Shown here: positions 1-9,727 of the stretch, piece by piece
How the letters are laid out: each line of letters begins with the position of its first letter
How positions within the stretch are numbered: the stretch's first letter is position 1
Source: Porphyridium purpureum
Taxonomy: Eukaryota; Rhodophyta; Bangiophyceae; Porphyridiales; Porphyridiaceae
Assembly: GCA_008690995.1 (NCBI GenBank)
Contig: VRMN01000001.1
Coordinates: forward strand, 3,658,001-3,722,000
Direction of reading: 5' to 3'
Length of the DNA stretch: 64,000 nt
The notes under the pieces: generated by a model
What the model was told of the DNA's origin: nothing
Databases searched by the model: none
Seen by the model: the letters and a program-made list of their open reading frames with translations, nothing else
Made by a program: the position numbers and the translations under genes

Positions 1-125
1 CGCTCTCCGTGCACGTGGCCACTGGTAAGCCGTTTTACTGCCTGGTCAATCATGTGATCTTTTGGGTTCGTGGATTTTGTATGTACAGAAGCAATTAGAC
101 ACGCGTCTCCCAGCTTTCAATGATC

Positions 126-1610
126 TCATGCGTAGTAGCAGTAGAGCGCCGGCCCCGTGGCGACGGCCGCAATGTGGCTTTTTGGGCTTGTGTGCACCTG
201 CATGACTCGCCGCGTCGGGTCCACAAGCTCGGAAGCCGACGCGCCGGCAATCAAGTTGGCCGTGAGCGCCTCAGCCGATAGGTTTTTCCGCCCAGACGTG
301 CCCGAGACATAGTCTACCGATGCTTCCAGTGCCGTGCCAGCACCTGTTTGTGTCGAGTACGTCTGAATAAGCGCATTGTAGCTGCCCGTGATGATCGATC
401 CGCCGTCGTGGCTAAAATCGCTCTGAAATTTGTCAAAAATGCAGTCGTTCTCGTACAGGTCCGAAAGACGCGCGCGCAGGTGCTCGTGAACAGGGATTAC
501 GAGCACGGGTTGTCTCTCCATATTTACATCCCACAGCCGCAGTGTCATATAGTCCCGAGTCAGGATGTAACGTCCGTCCGGAGAGAACTTGATGTCGGAG
601 ATCGACGCAATAATCTCGCTGAAAAAGGACTGATTGGCGCCGGGGTCTTCAGGTTCCTCAAACTCGCGAACCCAGCCTTCGCAAAGCGCGCCAGCCCTCA
701 GGTCGACCAGCTTCACAAGGCCACGGGATGAGCTGTGCATGAAGAGATTGCAATGGTGGGGATGGAACTCAGCCGCGGTAATCACCTCTGTCAAATCCTC
801 CATGTTGTCCGGCTTGATGTCCAGGATGTTAAAGCCGACCCCGCCAGCATTCAAGTTCCACAAATTCACGCGCAGGTCGTCTGCTGAGAGAAACGTCTCA
901 TCATCCGAGTTCATCGAAATGCTGTTGATATGGTAGGTGTGCGCGCCCGAAAAGGTGCGGCGCGGCGTGGCTGTAACGACGGGGCCCGCCGATGCCAACG
1001 CTGGCAAGTGCAGTCCAGCCACGGACTTTGTGTTTCTGCTGCCGCGATCGGCGATCGAGTCCACTGAAAAGGACGTCACGTTTTTCTGGTCACGCTCGCT
1101 TATCCGCCATAATTTGATGGTCTTGTCGTTCGAGCTGACTAGCCGGTACGCCCCGTTTACCTGCCGCACCCACCGAATCTGGTTGATCTTCTCTTCAATT
1201 TCCATTGACTTGAGATAGTCAAATTCTGGTTCGTGTGACTGGAACTGTGTCCAAAAACGAAACTCCGGAGGATCTGCACGTCTTTCTCTCAGCTCGCCCG
1301 ACTTGGCCGTCGACACCGTGCCGGCCTCTCCGGCCTTCTTGCTGGTCTTATTGCGCGCTGCATTCAACAACGCCTTCTTGCGCCGCCCTGTCTTTTTCCC
1401 CGAGTTGCGCGGCTGGTCGACGCGGCGCAACAGCACAATGCGCCCGCCGCGATCCCCCGTCGCAATCATGTCACCCTTCTCATCAAAACGGACGGCCGAG
1501 ATCATGTCTGCCTCTTGAATAACTACTCCTTGGTCCGATTCCCGTTCGCCAAACGCCTGCGCAAAATGGTATCGCAGCGGGTGCTGCACATCGGAAGAAA
1601 CCGTTTCCAT
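126..1610 (-). CDS. PP2A regulatory subunit B (B55/PPP2R2 family)
   Basis: WD40 beta-propeller subunit that directs protein phosphatase 2A to substrates, acting in cytosol and nucleus. The 494-residue product carries the B55 hallmarks in order: an N-terminal blade (ISAVRFDEKGDMIATGDRGG), the FDYLKSMEIEEKINQIRW segment, NDKTIKLW, HTYHINSISMNSDDETFLSA, the LRVNLWNL blade and a final C-terminal strand. It is somewhat longer than typical members (about 450 residues) because of a Lys/Arg/Ala-rich insertion at about residues 70-115, between the first blade and the FDYLKS segment. A single exon fits the whole family alignment. The start at 1610 gives a short hydrophilic N-terminus followed directly by the first blade, so it is preferred. 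The gene is divergent from the gene at 2832. Confidence 0.95.
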   Translation of the reverse strand: METVSSDVQHPLRYHFAQAFGERESDQGVVIQEADMISAVRFDEKGDMIATGDRGGRIVLLRRVDQPRNSGKKTGRRKKALLNAARNKTSKKAGEAGTVSTAKSGELRERRADPPEFRFWTQFQSHEPEFDYLKSMEIEEKINQIRWVRQVNGAYRLVSSNDKTIKLWRISERDQKNVTSFSVDSIADRGSRNTKSVAGLHLPALASAGPVVTATPRRTFSGAHTYHINSISMNSDDETFLSADDLRVNLWNLNAGGVGFNILDIKPDNMEDLTEVITAAEFHPHHCNLFMHSSSRGLVKLVDLRAGALCEGWVREFEEPEDPGANQSFFSEIIASISDIKFSPDGRYILTRDYMTLRLWDVNMERQPVLVIPVHEHLRARLSDLYENDCIFDKFQSDFSHDGGSIITGSYNALIQTYSTQTGAGTALEASVDYVSGTSGRKNLSAEALTANLIAGASASELVDPTRRVMQVHTSPKSHIAAVATGPALYCYYA

Positions 1611-2831
1611 GGCGTCAGGCGACGGGTACTTGTGCGCCTACCCCCTGCTTGGGACACGCGCTGCGAGGCCTACAGTCCTACGGCTAAGGCGAACAGATCT
1701 GGGTGGTTCAGTCCCACCGCGAGCTCCCCCCCGGAGACGGTATGACACCACCAAGGGTCCACAGACCCACAGACTTGCACGCGGCGGCCTCCGACGCGAC
1801 CTTGGAAAGACCACGACCAGCACGGCGTCCACGATGTGCTCTAATCCTCGCTTCACGCTCCTCCTCGAGCCCTTCGCACGGACGACGCGGGCGCCTCGCG
1901 ACGTCGCCCACCCTAATCGGTCGCTTCGCACACTCGCTCGGATCGGGACGCAGATCCGCCGTGCTCCCTCGCTTCCCGTGCCGGCTCTCTCTCGCGCGCC
2001 TCGAGCCGCGAGCGCGACGCACGCTCCGCACCTCCCACGCCCGAGCCGCGTCAAACCAGACCACTACAGTAGATCAATGGGGCACCACCAACCAACGCGA
2101 CCAATCCTGGCCGGCGCATTCCTCTCGCGCAATCACCGCCGTTCCTCCCTTACGTGTGCACACACATATATCTACGTCTCTCTCTCTCTCTCTCCCTCTC
2201 TCCCTCTTCCTCCTTGCCCTAATCCACCCGCGACGCACCACCACCACGTCGTGCTTCCCCCGCAGCGCGCTCTCCCGCTCCCACCCCCCCCCCACCCCAC
2301 TCCTTCCGCTCCCTCAACCCCCTCAGCACCCAAACCGCCGTGCATGTGTTCGCCTCCTTCACGTCATCGCACGCAGGATCACCACCACCAACACAGGCAC
2401 GCCCTATCTAAATCGACGCGCTTTAGTAGCACACGTGATCGACTCGCTCCTTCCCCCCCCCCCTCTCCCCTCTTCTTCCCCCACCTCTTCCTGTATAGCT
2501 GACACTCGCACACATAGGCGGATCACCACCCTTGCATAGGAAAAGGGGGACTCTCATGAGCACGCGTGTTCAGTGCAACGGTACAGTGGCATTCGGGAAT
2601 CACGTTTGGCGCGTGCACGTCTTGCGCACAAAAACGCAAAGGAAACATGGCAGCGCCGCGAAAAGTGATGTTTTGTTTTTGTTTTTGATGTAGGTACTGT
2701 TGAAGTAGAGTCAACTGTACATTTGATGAGATTCGGGTGAACGGGTGAGGAAGAGGAGAGCGGAGACGGGCACGAGCGGCGGGAGTCTGCGCGGCAAGGG
2801 GCGTTGGCGCGAGGTCGCGCCGGCGCTGGGA
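1611..2831. other. Divergent intergenic region with CT/GA microsatellite
   Basis: 1.2 kb between two divergent genes, pyrimidine-rich on the plus strand, so purine-rich on the coding strand of the B55 gene. It holds a (TC)n tract at about 2176-2209 and C-runs at 2285-2296 and 2455-2462. A GTACTGT and an AACTGTAC element lie at 2694-2700 and 2713-2720, some 110-140 bp before the 2832 start codon. Long open frames here are low-complexity Ser/Arg/Pro translations of the repeat and are not credible genes. Confidence 0.6.
2176..2209. repeat. (TC)n microsatellite
   Basis: Simple TC repeat interrupted by CCC, read directly. Similar pyrimidine or purine tracts recur upstream of other genes in the window. 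Confidence 0.85.
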
Positions 2832-3371
2832 ATGGCGGCTGTGGCGCGGCGCGTGATGCGCGGCGTTGCAGTGGGAGGGGCCGCGTGGGTGCTGCTGCTG
2901 CTGCTTGTGCTGGGGACGGGGCCGTCGGCCCGCGGCGTCGGCGTGATGGCGCAGCAGTGCGTCGAGTCGCCCGTCGCAAATTGCTCCTCTCTGATGGCGC
3001 CCGACGCGCTGCCGTGCTACTGCGTGGAGAATAACTGGTTCTACGAGTGGACGTGCTGCTTCCCGGAGACCCCCGTGTTCCCAATGTACCAGTGCTGGTG
3101 CCAGAGCGCGCCCACCGCAGCGGGCATCGCGGTGACGGCCGTCATCATGGCCGTGTTTGTCCTGGGCGCCGCCCTCGCGTTGTTTCGCGAGTGGGTGCGC
3201 CGGAAGAAGCGTAAGGCGATTGAAGCCGCCACCGAGCGGACCGAGGCTAAGGACATCGAGCCGCAAGAATACGCGGCGGCAATGGAGGCCGAAGGAAAAG
3301 AAAGCACGGCGAGTGTGGCGGAAATGGAGTCTTCCCCCGGCCAAACTAAACCAAATGAAACGGTATCGTAA
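2832..3371 (+). CDS. Small Cys-rich single-pass type I membrane protein, unknown
   Basis: I do not recognise the family. From the ATG at 2832 the 179-residue product has a short basic start, a long Leu/Val hydrophobic segment typical of a signal peptide (VLLLLLVLGTG), then a compact ectodomain of about 60 residues with 9 Cys, including CYC, CC and CWC pairs and aromatic residues between them. A transmembrane helix follows (AVTAVIMAVFVLGAALALF), then RRKKRK as stop-transfer signal and an acidic, Ser/Thr/Glu-rich cytosolic tail. An upstream in-frame ATG at 2745 would add 29 basic residues and spoil the signal peptide, so 2832 is preferred. The layout suggests a small cell-surface or endomembrane receptor-like protein. 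Confidence 0.7.
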   Translation: MAAVARRVMRGVAVGGAAWVLLLLLVLGTGPSARGVGVMAQQCVESPVANCSSLMAPDALPCYCVENNWFYEWTCCFPETPVFPMYQCWCQSAPTAAGIAVTAVIMAVFVLGAALALFREWVRRKKRKAIEAATERTEAKDIEPQEYAAAMEAEGKESTASVAEMESSPGQTKPNETVS

Positions 3372-3551
3372 TTCTGACCCAAGAAAGTTCAAGGAGCTTG
3401 TTGAAAAGTTCCGCGTCATTATATTATGTAATAAAAAACCCCCATGAAAAGCCAACGGGGAGCGCCACAGTGCTTCTTTTTCTTGCTGCATCCCAGGCTG
3501 AGCACGCGTTGAAGTCTCGGAACGCTGCGACGGGCAAACTCACCGAAACGC

Positions 3552-4091
3552 TTATTCTTTCGACAGGTTTGGCTGGGACATCAAGCGCTTCCTGAGCATA
3601 CTCTGCTCTGGAGTAAGACCCACTAAGCCCTCGGCCTTTCGGACCCTGTCCTCCATGCCGGCTTTCCACAAATCGCCATAAACGGAACTCGAATTCTCAT
3701 AGTCGTAGGGCGTCTCGCGGAAAGTAAACTGCGGATCCAGGTAACGCGGCATGGCCGTGTGCTTAGAGTACAAGTGCAGAATGTAGAAGGATCCGAAGAA
3801 CAGCACAAAGGCTCCTACGACTTGATACCCGGACACCGTCTCCACCAAATTAATATCATACGGCGAGGAAAGGTCGCTCGAAAAATCAATCTCGTGCTCG
3901 ATCGGAAGGGGCGCCGTGGGCGGCTCCGTCGGCGTCTTCACACCGCTCAACTCGCGCATGCGTGCGCTCCACCGCAACGACATGACGGGTCCGTCGAGTG
4001 GGCCGCCACCTCCTCGCAGCACCGCGTTCCTCCTCGTGCGCATCGCGCGCGAGAGGGCGGCTAGTCCGCGCGCTCCCGAAGCGGTCGCCAT
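3552..4091 (-). CDS. Probable mitochondrial single-pass membrane protein, unknown
   Basis: Not recognised. Translation from the ATG at 4091 begins with a basic, Ser/Ala-rich amphipathic leader (MATASGARGLAALSRAMRTR) of mitochondrial type, followed by a hydrophilic stretch, one transmembrane segment (VVGAFVLFFGSFYILHLYS) and a tail with Tyr/Pro-rich residues (PRYLDPQFTFRETPYDYEN). Small size, leader and single helix resemble accessory subunits of respiratory complexes, but I cannot match a specific subunit. An upstream ATG at 4217 would add 42 residues and bury the leader. It ends tail-to-tail with the gene at 2832, 180 bp apart. Confidence 0.6.
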   Translation of the reverse strand: MATASGARGLAALSRAMRTRRNAVLRGGGGPLDGPVMSLRWSARMRELSGVKTPTEPPTAPLPIEHEIDFSSDLSSPYDINLVETVSGYQVVGAFVLFFGSFYILHLYSKHTAMPRYLDPQFTFRETPYDYENSSSVYGDLWKAGMEDRVRKAEGLVGLTPEQSMLRKRLMSQPNLSKE

Positions 4092-4457
4092 TGCGCCCGA
4101 CGCACAGCGTTCACGAGGGCGTCGGAAGAACCCAAGAACTTTGTTTCCCTCCCTCTCGAAGGCGCCTGCTCCGTCCCACTGCCACGAACGACTTGCTCTC
4201 CCCACTAAACTCCACACATCAAGCTACGGCAGCTTTGGCCAAGCTCCTAAGTAACTGCACGTGTTTACCGACAAAAGTGCGGGAGACTATCAATTTTTAC
4301 CAGGTCCAGACAGAATGCAGGGGACGACGTTGTTCGCAGGGCAATGAGAAAGGGCGCGGTGTTCTTGGGCTCATGGCCAGAGCGATGCCGACTGAACAAG
4401 CGACAAAGGAACGGCGCCAGACAGGGCCAACACGAAAAAAGTTGAGGCGGGCTGCAG
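4092..4457. other. Short intergenic gap between co-oriented minus-strand genes
   Basis: Holds the 5' region of the gene at 3552-4091 and the 3' flank of the fusion gene. No further gene or recognisable site seen. Confidence 0.4.
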
Positions 4458-7400
4458 TTACCAGAATCGGCGCCATCCAGGAGCACCTCTCGGCACAAGT
4501 TCGGGACATTCAGCGACCAGACGCTCCCACATCACGTCGTCAACCTTGCGGTACAGCATGTTTCCAATCTGCTGAGCGCGATACGGCATCGCCCACGTGA
4601 AGCACTTGGTGAAGCGCACGCGCTGGCCGTGCAACGGCAAGCCATTGACAATCCAGGGAATGTACTCGGCCCAGCGGTCTGCGGGGGTCATGTCCCACAC
4701 ACGTTCCACCAAAAGCTTCTGCAGCGCCAAGGGGATGTGCTTGCGCCCGACCGGGTTCAAGTGGTCTTCTTCTCCACGCAAGTGTTCATTCATATGATCA
4801 ATGAACGCAGGAATATCCCTGCGGATGCTCTCAGCGAGCTGGACTGCGTCGTCTCCAGACGAGTCTCCTCTCTTGGTCATATCCATCAACCGCAAGATCT
4901 TGCTGCGCATTTCTGCAATAACCTTATGGTCGTCGTCATGGTCCATGTTCCAGCGCTGTGCGACGGCGGGGAACCAATCATTGAACTCCTTGAAAATCAC
5001 CTTGTCCTCGGCCTTGCTGTGCTCATCGTGAATGACATTCACACAGCGCCACTGCTCCATCAATGCCACCACCGAGGCGACATCATTCGGCGTCACATTC
5101 TCTGCGGCCCGCTTGAGCTCAGGCAAGATCGTTTCGCGCAGCGCTTCATGCGTCAGTTTCATCATGCTCAGTGGGCCCCATTTGTCCTCCGGGCGGAAGC
5201 GGCGCCCACGAAGAATGCCTGTAATCGTTTGCAGCAGGATCACAAAGGCCGCAACATTTGCAGCGCTCACCAGCAAAATATAGATGCCGTGCATGAGGTC
5301 TGTGGTCTGCTCCAAGCTGTAAAACATGATGGCCGCGATGGCGAGCACGTCCAGCGAAAACACCAAGGCCCACGCGCTGTTGTCAAAGCGTGGCGCGTCA
5401 ATGGTGAAGTAAGACCATGGGTACACGAACAGCAGCCCGAGCGGAATGGCGAGACCTACCGCAATGAAAAATAAGTTGCTGAAAAGGAAAGAGTCGTACG
5501 TAGACGTCGCAGAACCGCCGGTGGTGTTCACCAACTGCATGTTCACCGTTGCAATAGCAGCCACGGCAGGCGCCGCGACCCAGATCCACAAGGACATGCG
5601 AGAGCGCTTGTCGGATGCGTGCGCCGTAACGGACTTGCGAAATGAGCTGACGAACAGGGCCACCCACATGAGAAAGGCGGGCGCATAGAAGAAGTACGAG
5701 ATTCCACCGTACGATGCAGTTAAGGTCGGAGCCACGAGCGCCGCGACAAAGAGTCCCACTGGGAAAATCATCCAAGAAGCTGAGATTGTCTCGTCGTCAT
5801 AAAACGAGCGCAGACCAACCCACTCGGCCATCTTCAGAGCGAACATGGCGTAGTGCGGTCCCGCGCCAACCCAGAAGATGACCTCAGCGGCAGTCTTGAG
5901 TGCATCGCGCGTGCTCGAACTCGAGGACGGGATCTGATTGAGCAGAAATGCAAACGCCATGAAGCAGATGGTGATGGCGCCAAATGCATTGCTGCGCTCT
6001 GGGTGATCCCAGTCTTTCTTCACCTTGTGCGGATACATAAAGCACCTTACAGCGTAAAAGATCACCAGGATCACAAAGTAGACTCCAGCACCAATGCCGC
6101 ACGCATACCAAACAGTGTTTGGCGTCTCGATCATCGAAGCCATGACGCTCCACATGAGAGCCAGTCCGACAATGCCGAGCGGTCCGTAAAAATAGTCGAC
6201 CGAGGTGTGCTTGATCACGTCAAAGTCGCTTCGAGTCCACTCGTCTGGCTTGGGAGCCTTGTACTTGAGGTCCGTGACGAGTGGTTTTACGTCAGGTGCC
6301 GGCGGGACGAGGTGCTGCTCAGGAAGCGCCAGCGCGGCCTTGACTCCGTCCCGTTTAAGGGCAGGCATCTCCTGCTTCCAAGCTTCGACTGACTCCTCCT
6401 TGGTGTCGAGATGAATGCGATACACATCCGGATCGACCAGTCCGAATTGAACAAGGTAGCCAAACATGAAACAGCCAAAGCAAAAGTCAGCAAATCCTTC
6501 AAGTCCGGCCGCCCCGGCGAGCATGCCAAGAACCACGGCGCCAGGAATGTAGTCCCCGATGCCGGTGAAGTAAAACACGGTCGCAAGCAGCGAGAATGTA
6601 ATTCCGCACAAGGCTGCAAACTGCTTCGGAGGACCGGGCGCAAACTTTGGCGTCATGCGAGCGCACACCACCATCGCAATCATTCCGAGCGGAGAGGCGT
6701 CGGCGCCGCGAGCGAAGCGGATGCAGTAGTCAATGAGAAGCGCTGCCGTGGCATAGTGAGCCCAAGTATCTTCGCGAAACACTATCAGAAGGACACAGCA
6801 AATGACGACAAGCACGCCCACCACGCGCACAACATTACCATCCACTGTGTCGTTGAAGAGGAACAGCGGCGCCGTCACGCCGTGCTGCAGCGGAGCGTGC
6901 TCCTTCTTTGGCGCTCGACGGAATAGGCTCGGATCATAAACGGCGGGCACGGAGCGCCCGCGGTTCTTCGCGTGATGACGCGTGTGCTGCTCATCTGACA
7001 AGGATGAGTCGTCGGGCTCCTCGGCAAGTTCACGGGCTAATTTGTCGGCTTTGAGCGCTGCAGCCTTGACCGTCGCGTCATCGGGCGCGTTCTCGGGCGA
7101 GAGGCCGTGCTTTTTCATCGCGAGGTGAATACGATGCTTTAGCTCTGGCATTTTGATGGCCTTGAGCTCGTTGCATCCGCCAATGAATTCACCGTCAATG
7201 AACACGAATGGCACGGTCTTCTGCCCAGTTGCGAGCGCAGCCTCCTTGCGGGTCTGTGCACCGTTGTCGGCCTTGTCTACGTCCAAGATGTGCACGACGC
7301 GCGGGTACGCGGCTTGGTCGCCCTCTAGCGCCTCGAGCAGATGCGCTTTGGCTTCAATCGTGAACGGGCATGTTGTGGTCCCCAGCACGTACACCGGGTA

Positions 7401-7553
7401 CCCTGCTGCTTCGCTCAGAACTCCTGTGCGCTCTGCTGAAGCTGGCGCCTGGCTCTCTACGTCCTGCGCCTCGACGGGCATGACAGCCGCGTCTGCGTCA
7501 GCCATGATTCCGTGGCTTCCCGTCCCAAATGTCCGTCGGCTCTGATGGACCAA
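4458..7553 (-). CDS. Four-domain fusion: glutaredoxin - DUF4395 - TDT/SLAC1-like anion channel - hemerythrin
   Basis: Single open frame of 1031 residues. Residues about 53-147 form a monothiol-type glutaredoxin (TTCPFT with Cys62, the TVP cis-proline at 113-115, GG at 125-126). Residues about 219-375 form a DUF4395 membrane domain with its CxGC-type pair (FCFGC, Cys358/Cys361). Residues about 440-785 contain about ten hydrophobic helices resembling the tellurite-resistance/C4-dicarboxylate/SLAC1 (TDT) fold. Residues about 793-935 form a hemerythrin HHE bundle with ligand-like His802, His845-xxx-Glu849, His872/His876 and His924-xxxx-Glu929. A further about 95-residue Trp-rich tail follows. Each part is read from motifs; the joint role, a redox- or O2/NO/iron-gated transporter, is inference. 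The start could equally be Met17 (7505). It is divergent from a plastid Fe-S/MBL gene across about 1.1 kb. Confidence 0.85.
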   Translation of the reverse strand: MVHQSRRTFGTGSHGIMADADAAVMPVEAQDVESQAPASAERTGVLSEAAGYPVYVLGTTTCPFTIEAKAHLLEALEGDQAAYPRVVHILDVDKADNGAQTRKEAALATGQKTVPFVFIDGEFIGGCNELKAIKMPELKHRIHLAMKKHGLSPENAPDDATVKAAALKADKLARELAEEPDDSSLSDEQHTRHHAKNRGRSVPAVYDPSLFRRAPKKEHAPLQHGVTAPLFLFNDTVDGNVVRVVGVLVVICCVLLIVFREDTWAHYATAALLIDYCIRFARGADASPLGMIAMVVCARMTPKFAPGPPKQFAALCGITFSLLATVFYFTGIGDYIPGAVVLGMLAGAAGLEGFADFCFGCFMFGYLVQFGLVDPDVYRIHLDTKEESVEAWKQEMPALKRDGVKAALALPEQHLVPPAPDVKPLVTDLKYKAPKPDEWTRSDFDVIKHTSVDYFYGPLGIVGLALMWSVMASMIETPNTVWYACGIGAGVYFVILVIFYAVRCFMYPHKVKKDWDHPERSNAFGAITICFMAFAFLLNQIPSSSSSTRDALKTAAEVIFWVGAGPHYAMFALKMAEWVGLRSFYDDETISASWMIFPVGLFVAALVAPTLTASYGGISYFFYAPAFLMWVALFVSSFRKSVTAHASDKRSRMSLWIWVAAPAVAAIATVNMQLVNTTGGSATSTYDSFLFSNLFFIAVGLAIPLGLLFVYPWSYFTIDAPRFDNSAWALVFSLDVLAIAAIMFYSLEQTTDLMHGIYILLVSAANVAAFVILLQTITGILRGRRFRPEDKWGPLSMMKLTHEALRETILPELKRAAENVTPNDVASVVALMEQWRCVNVIHDEHSKAEDKVIFKEFNDWFPAVAQRWNMDHDDDHKVIAEMRSKILRLMDMTKRGDSSGDDAVQLAESIRRDIPAFIDHMNEHLRGEEDHLNPVGRKHIPLALQKLLVERVWDMTPADRWAEYIPWIVNGLPLHGQRVRFTKCFTWAMPYRAQQIGNMLYRKVDDVMWERLVAECPELVPRGAPGWRRFW

Positions 7554-8695
7554 TGCTCAGACCGCGCGCGCGCGCCCCGGTGTGACCTGTTCCTCACAAC
7601 CACCCTTCTTCCCGTGAAAACCAGAGCACACGAGCCGGCGTTCAGATCTGGGCGGCACGACGATGCAGCAGCCGTTGCGATGTGCCATCTTATATACCTC
7701 CCTTTCCGCCACTCGCGGCGCGGCGCGGCAGGACGAACGTGTTGGAACAGGAGGTGGCGCTACGGCGCTGGCGCAAATTCATCGACCGGAGCCAGTAGAA
7801 AGTGCTGCGTTGAGCCACAGACCGACCGAACAGACACTCGCGCGTTCGCCCTCGAGTGGCTGCGCGAACGATCGAGCGTACCGAACGCATGGCTCAATTT
7901 CGCGGCACGCACACGCCAAGTGGTGCAGTTTTTTTTGGGGCCGTGTTCACATCTGTGCCAAGGTCACACACAACCAGCATTCGCACGGCTGCCAGAAGTC
8001 GCTCGCGCCACTCCCAACCACCACGCTGGCGCAAAGACTCAAACGCCCACCTTTTTGCCACAACCCGTCACGCGGATGACAGTGTCAAAAACACACAACA
8101 AAAATACTCAAAATACACAAAATACACCGTCCCCAAAAAACTGCAAGTGGCTTCCGAACACAAGAAAAGAAACAACGCGGTCCTACTAAAGCAGGCTCCT
8201 TTTTCATGTGTACATGCACAGTGCCTACGGTTTTGTTGCTCAAGATATTCTGGATTTTCACGCCGGGCCTTCTGTTTTGTTTTGTTTTGTTTTGTTTTTG
8301 CAACTGACAACACTGAGTGTGAGTGCGTGTTTGAGTACTGTTTTATTCGGGCTCAGAATCCTCTTTGACGCTTTGCACCCGCGTGCGGAACGCCCCCTCT
8401 TTTTTGGGCGGGTTTTCTGATGGAGTTTCGAAAATCCACGTCAGAGGCATGCGGAATGCAAAATCCTTGGTTGGGGTGTGTGTGTGTGTGTGCTTCCAGC
8501 ACCACCGGGTGCCATTCCGCATCGCCGATAACCATAAAATAATATTAATAAATACCGTGCGAGTGATAAAAAAGAGCTTAATCGAAAGCGGGCTGATCAT
8601 CGTGCGTCGCTGTGGATCGTGCGTGCGGTGAGCGCTGGCGCAGCGTGAATGTGAGCTGGAAGTGGTCGCTGAGCGAGTGGGGGCGGACGTGCGGG
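7554..8695. other. Divergent intergenic region
   Basis: About 1.1 kb separating the fusion gene (minus) and the Fe-S/MBL gene (plus). Contents: a short AT-rich TATA-like stretch near 7689-7695, an inverted repeat TGACAGTGTCA at 8077-8087, a (GTTTT)n pentamer repeat at 8276-8299, a (GT)n run at 8478-8491 and an AT-rich patch at about 8535-8555. No gene is supported; open frames here are short and low in complexity. Confidence 0.5.
8276..8299. repeat. (GTTTT)n pentanucleotide repeat
   Basis: About five uninterrupted copies read directly, inside the divergent intergenic region. It has no evident coding potential. Confidence 0.8.
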
Positions 8696-9727
8696 ATGAA
8701 TGCGAACAGCATGGGTGGCACCATGGCATTTGCTGTGGGTCTGAATGCAAACGCGGCGCGCGTGACTGAGCGCCAGAGCCGTCGTGCGCGCGTCGCGCCG
8801 ACGGTCGTCATGAAGGCGGCACCGAAGCGCCACGACGTCAGGCTGCCGGCAAACGTGCCTGGCGATTTCTTTGTGGATAGCACGTGCATTAATTGCGACA
8901 CGTGTCGCTGGTGGGCGCCCAAAACATTCGACCACGCCGACGGCCAGTCGTACGTGCACCGCCAGCCAGAAACAGCAGAGGAGAGGAAGCTCGCTTTCCA
9001 GGCGTTGCTTGCGTGCCCGACGGCGCCTATTCATGGCGCGCGCGCCCCAGACGAGCTCCAAGCAGCGCGCCGCGGTATTCCCATGCCCACAGATGTGACA
9101 GGCGTCTTTCACAACGGGTACGCGGATGAGGCCTCGTTTGGGGCCTGCTCGTACAGCCTGCAGTACGACGGCAATGTCATCATGGTCGATTCGCCCCGCT
9201 TCTCGCCTGGTTTGGCTGCGAACATTGAAAGTCTGGTCCGCCCGGGTGGACAGGTCAAGTACTTGTTCCTAAGCCACAGGGACGATGTGGGACAGCACGC
9301 GCGCTGGGCCAAGCATTTTGGGCTTCGTCGCATTATTCATGAGACCGAAATCCGTGCTCGGCAGGGTACGGACGAATGCGAGGTGGTTTTAAGGGGCGAA
9401 GGGCCATGGTCGTTAGAAGACGGCCGCTTTACGATACACTGGGTGCCTGGCCACACAGAAGGATGTGTGAGTCTGTATGACCCTTTGCGCAAAGTCCTCT
9501 TCACAGGCGACCACCTTGCGTGGTCGCGCCGCGAGCAGACCCTGGCAGGCTTCCGCCATGTGTGCCAGATGGACTGGAGCAGGCAGATGCACAGTATGGA
9601 GGTGGTTCGTGCGCTTGATGTCGAGTGGATTTTGCCGGGACACGGCCGAAAGTTTCGCTTTGCCTCGGAGGCTGATAAGCACAGGGAGCTCGACAAGCTC
9701 CTTGTGCGTATGGAGCAGCAGAAGTAA
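8696..9727 (+). CDS. Plastid ferredoxin-like/metallo-beta-lactamase hydrolase (At1g29700 type)
   Basis: The product joins a ferredoxin-like 4Fe-4S segment (FVDSTCINCDTCRWWAP, with a later ACPTAPI cysteine) to a metallo-beta-lactamase fold. MBL motifs are visible: the degenerate metal box SHRDDVGQH, PGHTEGC, FTGDHLAW and a final LPGHGR. This layout is known from cyanobacteria and plant plastids (At1g29700 family); the substrate is unknown. Start 8696 is preferred because it gives a Ser/Ala/Arg-rich leader ending near VVMKA, a red-algal-type transit peptide; an in-frame ATG at 8612 is also open. The first metal box differs from the canonical HxHxDH, so metal content is uncertain. Confidence 0.85.
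   Translation: MNANSMGGTMAFAVGLNANAARVTERQSRRARVAPTVVMKAAPKRHDVRLPANVPGDFFVDSTCINCDTCRWWAPKTFDHADGQSYVHRQPETAEERKLAFQALLACPTAPIHGARAPDELQAARRGIPMPTDVTGVFHNGYADEASFGACSYSLQYDGNVIMVDSPRFSPGLAANIESLVRPGGQVKYLFLSHRDDVGQHARWAKHFGLRRIIHETEIRARQGTDECEVVLRGEGPWSLEDGRFTIHWVPGHTEGCVSLYDPLRKVLFTGDHLAWSRREQTLAGFRHVCQMDWSRQMHSMEVVRALDVEWILPGHGRKFRFASEADKHRELDKLLVRMEQQK

Noticed and set aside
1609-2502. 297-codon plus-strand frame upstream of the B55 gene
   Set aside because: Translation of CT-rich simple sequence; Arg/Ser/Pro-rich with no fold pattern.
4629-5474. 281-codon plus-strand open frame
   Set aside because: Antisense to the hemerythrin and transporter part of the fusion gene; no motif of its own.
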